A stretch of 64,000 nucleotides of DNA, from positions 4,302,001-4,366,000 of the forward strand of contig JAILWY010000019.1 in NCBI GenBank assembly GCA_022113835.1, read 5' to 3'. Numbering within the stretch: the first letter of the stretch is position 1; each line of letters begins with the position of its first letter. The notes under the pieces were generated by a model. It did no database searches. It saw only the letters and a program-made list of their open reading frames with translations, and was not told the DNA's origin. The position numbers and the translations under genes are program-made. The stretch is from Atopsyche davidsoni (taxonomy: Eukaryota > Arthropoda > Insecta > Trichoptera > Hydrobiosidae). This document shows positions 36,730-64,000 of the stretch, one piece after another.

Positions 36730-37429
36730 TTTCGTATTTATATCTATAAAGCTACCTAACATATTTTGAAGCTTTTGCCCCTAAATTTTTAAAAGTTCTC
36801 TTAAAATTAATGACAAGAAATTGAGTGGAAGGATGATATAACTTATTTTTTTAATACTATGATTAAAGACTGCTTAAGGGCTACATTTCATTTATATATG
36901 GAAGTCAGCATCATTCTTCAAATATTAATTGAATGACATGATTATAATTTTTCAATAATTCACTGGGAATAATAAATTGCAAAGATCTGAAATTGATTGG
37001 CATGTGTTCTCCATCTTTGAGCAAAAGATTTAATTTATCTTATAATACCCTAGAGAAGACAATTTATCTTAGTGAGATAACTATTCATCCTGCAGAGATA
37101 TTGTTAGACTCGAGCGTATAAAACGTGTATAAAGTGTGTAGTAATTATTTGATTTTGTTTTTATTGATTTTTAATATTTTTATTACAATTTTTTACCTTT
37201 ATACTCCTGTTAAATAAGATTCCAATGATGATAAACTTTACACCTTTATTTTATTTATATTTCCTTTCTTTGTGTAATAATTTTATTATTGGTACTTGTT
37301 AAAAAAAACAAGGTTTGCTTATTCAAAAGTTATACTTAAGTAAAAATAATTGAAATAACTTACAATTTAAATTTTTACACTTTCAGTGTGAAAACAATTA
37401 TACTAGCATACTTCTGATAGGTTTGGAAT

Positions 37430-37505
37430 AACATAAAATATGAATAGCTAAACGGCTGAAGATTATAGTATTTTTTGTTTGTGAGCGCTTTCGCCTTTCC
37501 TAGAC
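37430..37505 (-). repeat. Dispersed repeat (GCGCTCACAAACA family), minus copy
   Basis: The complement reads AGGCGAAAGCGCTCACAAAC, then an A-run and ATCTTCAGCCGTTTAGCTAT. It matches the plus-strand copy at 47779-47900. Confidence 0.55.
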
Positions 37506-39662
37506 TAAGCACACACCTCACAATTATATAAGTAAAATATCATCTTTGATTTCATTTAACACTGCAGAATGCCGGTAAAACTTACAGAGTCCCAGGCTCT
37601 CTCGGCTTTAATTTGAATCTCAATCTCAATATTAAAATTGCACAACAAGAAACAATTTTTCAAATATTTCAAATTAATAAAAGTAGAGGAAAAAGGTTAA
37701 AAATAAAATATAATCATTAATGTCATTGTGTATTGTATTAATTTTCAAAAGTAAATTACAATAATTATTACACTAAAGTTTTTCACATTTATCTGCAATT
37801 CATCTAAAACAAAACTTGAACAACGCTGAGTCATAAAAAAATCCCATGAGCTTGAGAAACTAGAAAGCTAACCAATACACCAACCTCATTACTAGCTCGC
37901 TGATTTGATAAATTAGAGATTAGAACTCTTACTCAGTCAGCCCATGATAGATATTGATATCGCATAAGTTTTTATAGAAAAAATAAGAATGTGTGGTAAG
38001 CAATCTTAAAAAATACAGGGAAATAACAAAATATCTACTTCTACATAGAAATATTTTCTGACGTTGCGTTATTGTACTAAGTAACATTCTTCAAAATGAT
38101 AACAATGAAATGCGTTTACCTACATAATTAAATGTATGTCTACAGGAGCAAAAATATTATTGCTAACGTACCAAACGTTATACACGGTCTAACGATTACA
38201 TCAGTCACACACAAATGTATTCCAAAAAGAACTTGAAAACAATGGCTTAAAGGTATGAGTTAATAAATGTCTATACATATGCCTTTGAAATTGAAATTTC
38301 CATGTTTAGTTTTCACCATTATACACAAATGGAAAGATTTTACCCTGGGAGATGGTAGCCTAAATACTGTACCTCGTAATCATTAATGTTTACGAGTAAT
38401 AGAGAAGTAAATAAAAATGACTTGATTATCTACCACATTTAAAAAAAGCAATAGCTATATTTTGTTAACCATGTATAAAATATTGCACAAAATTACAGAT
38501 GGTGAAGTTCTTAAATCTTAAATCATGTAGGATTTTCCCATTCTACTAACGTTAATATATGACATGAACTTAAGTCAATATTTTCGATGTAAAAACTGAA
38601 GTCTTAAGCCAAATTGGTACAATATTTTGTCAAAACTGAAATTAAATGCGCAAGTACTTCGTAAGATTTAGTTCATCTTCCAATCTGAATCCTTATTGGC
38701 CCTTATCCGCTGGCCTGTATCTGGGTATATTTCAGTATTTAAGATACACTGTACAGTCAGCTTTAGACTAACAATAATATGGTAAAACATCTTTTTGTAT
38801 TCATTCATACAATAAAATAACTAGAATAATTATTATTACTACACAGGAAGAGATAATCCCGAGTGAGCATCAGAAGTAGTTCTGCACTGATGAATACTTA
38901 TGTTCAGAATTGGATGGGAATATGAAAATTTACTTTTGAAATTCCATTTTTTATGCTCATTTTGGTCTAGCCACACGCCTCACTTCAGACCAAAAATAGT
39001 TTTACTTTAAGAATAATATACATTTTTTATAAACTAATGTGATATTCATAAGTCTCGACGATTGAAGAGATTGATAAATATTTGATTTATTTCTCTTCTA
39101 TAAATAATTAAAATAAAATAATGACTAAAAGTCCTTCGCATCCATGAAAGGTAATCAGGTTGAAAAAATAAAAAAGATATAATGAATTTTACGCAGATGA
39201 ATAGTGTTTTCATCTATTAACTTAAAAAAATAGGCTTACTGTATACAGTTATATGAAATAGAAAAATTTATTCAAATAAGTACTGCAGTGAAAAGCGTGC
39301 ATTGTGAGATTAGTTTAAGGAAAAAAAAAGAATTCATACAGAATAAAGTACGCATAAAATGAAACAACAAATTTGAAAAGCAAAATAGCTAGATTACGAT
39401 CAAGCATGTGTTTATCATTGATAATCGTACTCTTCAAGCCATTTGACTATTCATATCTGTTGTTGAAATATGGAGTATTACAAAATTAAACAAGTTTGTT
39501 CTTTATGATACAACATAATCCATTGGTACAAAACTACTAGATCACAAAGCATTCACACCATAATAATAATTATATTAACAGGATGAACACCGTGAAATGT
39601 TTCAGTGGTATCTTACACTTTTAGTTCCACTGTCATAAAATACTATCCGTAATAATATATTT

Positions 39663-39864
<202 letters not shown>

Positions 39865-40276
39865 AATAAAATAATAAACAAAAGCATCATAAATAAATAC
39901 AATATCAAAGTCACAAATATTTTAGATATTTATTCAATTATGAAAATTTTGACATTTACTTGGCAAAATGTCAAATCTATTATACCATCACTTATAATAA
40001 GTTGAAAGTAAATTTTTGTGGCAATCTGATTACTTTGAGTGTAACAACCTCCCATTCAACAAAATATTTTTATTATTATCAAAGTCTTAATCCTTCATAT
40101 AATACTTATGGTTTACCCATTATTAAAAAAACTTACTTAATTTGTTTGAATTAGCTTTTGGCATTTAAATTGTGTCTTAAAAATAAAAAGTTATAAAATC
40201 CATAAATACATCGTATTAAAGACACTGTATTGACCCTAAAAGATGAGAGCTGTAGATGAACATGGAAATAAAACAA

Positions 40277-40305
40277 TGTGTGTGTGTGTGTGTGTGTGTA
40301 TGTGT
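40277..40305. repeat. (TG)n microsatellite
   Basis: Twelve uninterrupted TG units followed by TATGTG. On the minus strand this is a CA repeat, but it lies outside any recognised gene. Confidence 0.9.
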
Positions 40306-40329
40306 ACAAAAGAATGTATTATATATATA

Positions 40330-40623
40330 CTGTATTTTTCAGACCACAAGAATCATAATTTTTTTTAAAATTGATCAATGCGTCTTGTGGTCCGAAGGCA
40401 ACATTAAAATACCAATCTTTACACTGTATTGAAGTTATTAGCGAAGTTCAATTACTGGCCCAATATGTTAAAAAAAAATAGTTTGGCATGCCAGCAAAGG
40501 TAGGTATGTAGAGTAATCCAAAACTGAGAACAAAAAAAAAATTGAAAATACCTTTTCTAAAAATCATGCCATAAATTTGAGGTGCATCTTATCATCCCGT
40601 GTCTTATGGTCCAAAAAATATGG
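40330..40623. mobile_element. MITE with TATTTTTCAGACC-type inverted ends
   Basis: The left end CTGTATTTTTCAGACCACAA and the complement of the right end, CCATATTTTTTGGACCATAA, are imperfect inverted repeats. Internal copies of the same motif recur near 40381 (GCGTCTTGTGGTCCGAAGG) and 40582 (GGTGCATCTTATC). This matches a widespread animal MITE whose ends read TATTTTTCGGACCATAAGAC. TATATA flanks both sides. Confidence 0.6.
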
Positions 40624-42722
40624 CATATATAATGAGACTTATAGACTAAAAGACCTAGCCTTGCTTGCAAACTCAGAAGTCCAAATACATTCTTTGTTAC
40701 GTTACTTATGAGTATATTAATGTATATCATACTAGATCAAAATGTGAAAACATTTAACTGGGAGCATACATTTACAATTGAATAAAATTTATTAATAAGC
40801 TAGTCTATTTAATTCTCAATTTATTTAATAGCATACACACAATTAAATATAATGCATTTTTATTAAAAGAACAATAGGTACATATAATGGTTGAAAAAAT
40901 AAAAATAAAAAAAATATATTTACATTGAGTGCATTATTTCATTTGCAAGACTACTTTGTGAATTCATACATAAAATAACATATTTTTACCACTATTTATT
41001 TAATTTTACATTAACTGACAATCCTTGAAAATTATTTAAGCTCATTCAAGGTTCAAAGTAACACATTGCTATCTCGCTACCATTTTACAAAGCTCATACA
41101 AAAGTGAATGCATAGAAAAGTAACAAAACCAAAGACAATTATGATCCACTTCGGAGGTCTCAATGAATAGTCAGTCAAATTATTCATAAATTTATTACAA
41201 CCTATGAATGTCGTGACATATTCACTACACATATCCATATTTAATTTCAAGCCATTATTACTAGTACATTTAAGATTCAGCGTCGTACTTGTCTTCATCA
41301 CATTCAGAGAATTCCCCATTAGCTTAGGGTATTTTAGATGAATTCATTAGTTATATTGGCAGAAAAGTAGAAAATGTACAAGCCAGTTAAACTTTACTTA
41401 AATATAGATCAAATAAAATCTATTATACTTAACATTATAAAAATCACAAATATAGCCTCGTTGACGAGTGCAAGGTCTGCGGATTAATATGAATTTTGAA
41501 TTAGCTACTTATGAGTTTATCTTTGCAATACTAATAGACTTGAGTTATGTAATCAACGCACACCGTCTCCTTTCCATGTGTCAGACGTCTCTAGTGTAGT
41601 AATTTCTGAACATTCCTGTATCGTCAGTCTGAGTAAATAACACCAGTGAATATTACATACTAAATTAGTCTTTCCCAATACCTAAGAATTTAATATTTTG
41701 GAGTAACTGAGAAATAACTGCCCATACTCCTATCATGTACATAATCTTCATATATTGAGAAAATTATTGTAATTATCATTAATTTAAATACTGAAAAGAA
41801 TTTGCATGCACATTATTAAGGTATTTGAAAGTGACAATGCTTTTAGTCTGGATGGAGGAACTTCCACTAGGAAGTAGATTTATAAAATGATTTTTGTCTT
41901 TGCTGAGATTCAGAATTGACTTCTATATTTTTATTAATGTTGTATATTCTCACCTTCTAACAGCCTGTGTGTATAATATGTATAGTGATGTGTTTGTAGA
42001 TCGTCTAGGCGAGCTCTCATCGATTACATCAGAACTGCTAGGGTCTCCGTACATTCAAGTATTCACTTTACTAGTCTGGCAACCGTTATTAATCTCAGTT
42101 CCGATGGTCAATTTGACATGGGAAATATCATAAAAATACTAATCATATTACTAGTATTACAATTTAATAGCGCATAAAAAAAACTGCATGATATTATGAA
42201 TTTAGTTTCATTGGTTTTTGATATTTTGTAATTCTTACAATTGTTTTATCAATATGAAATGTATTTAATGAAAAAAGTATTGTGATTTTAATAAGTATCA
42301 GTCAGTTGAAAAGATAAAAATTATAAATACCTATACTAAATGTATAAGCAGAAAAGTTTTATGTCACATTTATAATATAAAATGTTGCATTTTACAGTAT
42401 GAATTTTGCCACAGTAATCATCAGTGTGAAAGCTAGTATTCAGATGTTTGTACAAGATCTATAAAGAAGTCTTTATGCATTAAATTATAAATACCACCTA
42501 CTCTTTTCAAGAATTCTCCAGATGAGTGGTACATACAACTGCAGATAAAGCAAATCCAAATAAAACAAAAGGTTCTATTTCCTTGTTTTTCTCACGCTGG
42601 GTTCTCACATCCTGCACCGATCATAAACAAATTATACAAACCAATGCTGACATAGTCAAATAAGAGTAGAGGATAAACAATTTATTTTACATAAAAAGCA
42701 CAAACATTCATCTAAATTTTAT

Positions 42723-42815
42723 GATGTATGTATATATATGTATGTATCCACATATATATATATATATTATATATTTATATATATTATATATATTATATAT
42801 ATAAATATATATATT

Positions 42816-42850
<35 letters not shown>

Positions 42851-42851
42851 T
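42723..42851. repeat. (TA)n-rich microsatellite
   Basis: About 130 bases of interrupted TA/TATTTA repeats. Confidence 0.85.
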
Positions 42852-43931
42852 AATTAATTATACACTTGATGAACTCTCGATTGAATATAACAATATTTAT
42901 ATTTATCCAAATTATAAAAACTTATAGGCATTTTAGCCGCACTTTATTTTCAGAGTTTTCATTTTGAATTTACTTTTATATTTTACCTAACAAACTTACA
43001 TATAGGTAGCTTGACGAATGCAAATGTCACAAGATAATCGCTTCTGCCTGCAATTCCCTGCCTGCATCTACTCTAAGATCATTGAGGAGGTGAAAGCGAT
43101 TCCAGTGGCACCACTTATTCATTTTTAAGGAAATTTCCTTACGTCTCTCCTATATTAAGTGAATTAATTCGGAATAGTTGTGGCAAATAAATCTAAGGAA
43201 TCTATTTCAAATAGATTTCAAGGATGATCAATACTAGAGTACATTCATTGCCTACCGATATTCACTAATTATTTAATAAAAATAAGGTAAACTGTATTTT
43301 TTTCAATTTTTAATGGTTTTTATTTTGATCCGGAACCAATCTATATAAAATCATTTGATTCAATGGTTTTGCAGTGGCCATAATGTAAAAAAAAAAAAAT
43401 TATAATAAAATGTTTCAGGATCTGCCAATTGATTACAACTCAAAAGTGAAACTTCTTTGGATATTTAATTTTGGAATTATTTTGTATTAATTTTTTTTAT
43501 TTTGATTAAACAGAATAATCCTTAATACCAGCAATGCCAATCAAATTATGAAAAAAATTAATGTGTGGGTGTATAGTAAACTACCTTCTCATAATATTAT
43601 CATAGTAAAAATTCACACCTTTATACTTTTAAAAAATAAGTTTGGAGATTGTTTCGGCTGCACTTTTAGCTCCAGCATTGACATGTTTCAGCATCTACAT
43701 ATGGTCCACATTCATTAACATGGGGTTATTCATTCAATGAATATACAGTTTACCTTATATCGCTTAATTGCCTTTCACTCATGAGGCTGAAGATTTATCT
43801 CAAAAAGGCCCATGTTGCGGATAGGATAGACAAGAAGAAAACAGACAGAAATCTCACTATCCAGTAGGTGGATATTGTCTGATTTAAAAATTCCAAGTTA
43901 TTTGAGTAAACCTTTAGAAAGGCTGACCACC

Positions 43932-61988
<18,057 letters not shown>

Positions 61989-64000
61989 CTGAAAACAAAT
62001 TTTTTCTTATATAGAAATCTCCTATAATTTGTATTCATGTTTAAGATAGTAAGTAATAAGTAGAAAAAATTAAAAAATATCTTTGTACACATAAAATACT
62101 GCAGCAGGCTTATTTTTTTTCTAAAAAATAGAATATATATGAATAAAAATCTGTTAAATAAAGATAATAGATATTTAAAAAAATATATATTACTATTAGT
62201 ACTATAACCATAAAAAATATAACATTGTATTTCAATTATTTAGTATATACAATTTAATAACTACCTCCTAAATAAATATTTAGCACACTTAAAATCAATA
62301 TTGAATAAATAAATAAATTTCCATGTAACTATAAAAATAAAATAAATTCACACAAGTAATGAAAGAGCCATGTACTCAAGACTGTGTACGCAATGATGCT
62401 AAATGATATAAAAATAACACTAAATTATATAAAAATGGTATGTTGGGAAAAGTAGTTCCTAACTCCAAACTATTGAACTGCTTGAACATGTTAGTTTATA
62501 TTCAAAAGCCTAATTAACTAATTTTCAGAAGATAAATAAACAAAAAATGTGTTCATTAAGAATATTAAGACATTAGAATTATCACAGAATGAATGCTACA
62601 AAAATGTTAAAACTGAGGTGAAACTACTGGATCAACTGCCGATGTGTGATGGGCTAGCCTAGCCGTGGGAAACATAGTTCAGATCCTGTATTACAGGCTG
62701 TGAGTGAGATCAGCTGACTGTGAGCATGCTAGTCTTAAAGCGTTGTGTAAGGAATGTTTTCAAGTTCAGTTTACGTCCTAACTTTACAATATGATGTAAC
62801 CCTTCAACTAGATACTTCACAACTCACCATGTTTACAAGAAATATTAAATTCAATATACAACAGCACTTCACTGTAATTAAGTGACAGCAGAACATATAT
62901 GTTAAAGTGTGTGAGATATGAGTTAGTAGACTGTTATTTTTTATTGTTTCCTTATTACTTTGACATATTCAAATTTTGTTATTATGTTAAGCTGATTGTT
63001 AAATAATAATCAATGACTAAATATGTGCTATTTTTCTTAATGTTAAAGAACATGTTTTTTTTAGAAAAGATTTTTACATCTGAAAATTGACTTACTGATT
63101 GACGAGTATTAATACATTCTCATCAAGAAATTTACTTTTTTGAGAATGGGAGAAATGATAATGTTACAAAAATGAACTGTTTCTGTATTATTTATTACTC
63201 ATTTCATCAAACTTTTTAAATATTTGTGTATTTGTTTTATTTCTGAAAAGTGGTATGTATGTATGTGTGTTTAATATAAATATAATATATACATATATAT
63301 AACAAATATATTATATATATATATATAAAGGAACATGTTTCGAGTGCAATAATTCCATAAAACATTATAAATTAATTATATATATTATTATATTGTATTC
63401 AGTAAAAAATACTTTTTCAAATTTCTTTAAAAATGTAACATTCTAAATTCATTTATTTAAAAAAAATTATTGAATTCTAAAAATACTAAGGTAAGAATAT
63501 CATTTAAAAAAAAAATTGGTTGTTTTTGAGTTACAGTGATTTGTAACTACAAAGTTATAGTTTTCTATTAACTACTACAAAGTTATCATGAGTTAATAGA
63601 AAAAATGCCTGAGCAAACACTTGTGTGCGGACAATAAAACACCCAATGACAATTTGTTTAAATTAAAGTGTCAAATGTAAATATTAAAAAATTTTAGTTG
63701 AGTTGAAATGACAAAATAACTATAATTATATGAGAATTCAAATCACTGATAATGACATAATTGTGTGAATAAAAAAAAGTAAATAAAACTTGTGATAAGC
63801 ATCAAATGCAGTGATATTTTTAAGAGTCTAATAAAACCAGTCTTTCCAGAAAACAATACTAACAAGCCCAAATGTAAACAACAAATAACAGATCAGAAAT
63901 ACTGTGGAAACCAGTTCCATAAAACCAGTGCTAGATATATTTGTAGCATGTACTGTAGATAATCAATGGTCAATATTTTCAGATATACAATATTGATGAA
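61989..64000. other. par-1 intron running off the right edge
   Basis: AT-rich, with a TA microsatellite near 63280-63328. A GC-richer patch at 62620-62720 may be an old SINE, but A- and B-box matches are poor. No exon seen. Confidence 0.5.

Noticed and set aside
62620..62720. Possible SINE or exon in the right-hand par-1 intron
   Set aside because: A- and B-box matches are poor, no phase-compatible splice sites and no par-1 similarity.

Overview
The window is nuclear DNA from an animal, almost certainly an insect. It is strongly AT-rich, has spliced genes with long introns, short interstitial TTAGG-type repeats (around 20030 and 52305), and remnants of mariner, piggyBac-like, Helitron and pogo-like DNA transposons. 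A lepidopteran is plausible, but the sequence alone does not settle the order. There are four protein-coding genes. All exon models below were built by hand from splice signals, reading phase and family similarity, and phase is continuous through each model.

Layout. (1) 1-9270, minus strand: the 5' part of an hnRNP L / smooth gene. The start-codon exon is at 9208-9270 and an exon opening an RRM is at 4132-4245; the rest lies beyond the left edge. (2) 9271-13719: intergenic, with an internally deleted piggyBac-like element and an unidentified decayed coding fragment. (3) 13720-18029, minus strand: a complete six-exon EF-hand gene of the EFCAB2/DRC8 type (193 residues), with a dead mariner in its fourth intron. 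(4) 19242-32810, plus strand: a complete hnRNP U-like gene of 24 coding exons (1291 residues: SAP, acidic spacer, SPRY, P-loop NTPase, RGG, then Gly/Gln/Trp-rich tail). It starts head-to-head with the DRC8 gene. (5) 32811-43931: 3' untranslated and convergent intergenic DNA with MITEs, a 44-bp palindrome and a hairpin. (6) 43932-61988, minus strand: the 3' end of par-1/MARK kinase, covering the end of the spacer and the whole KA1 domain. The kinase domain lies beyond the right edge.

Two of the genes encode nuclear RNA-binding proteins, one a polarity kinase and one a probable axonemal protein. Nothing in the sequence suggests they form a functional cluster.

The most interesting signal is at the par-1 3' end. 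After the conserved KA1 stop codon (TGA followed by C) the same frame stays open for 427 more codons. It can be reached either by stop-codon readthrough or by a phase-compatible alternative 3' splice site at 45145, which would replace the last KA1 helix with a charged tail of about 403 residues. Other notable items are a dispersed repeat family carrying hammerhead-ribozyme-like core motifs, two TTAA-flanked elements with subterminal palindromes, a 42-bp perfect palindrome beside a 12-bp-unit minisatellite inside the hnRNP U-like gene, and an unexplained GC-richer reading frame in a par-1 intron.
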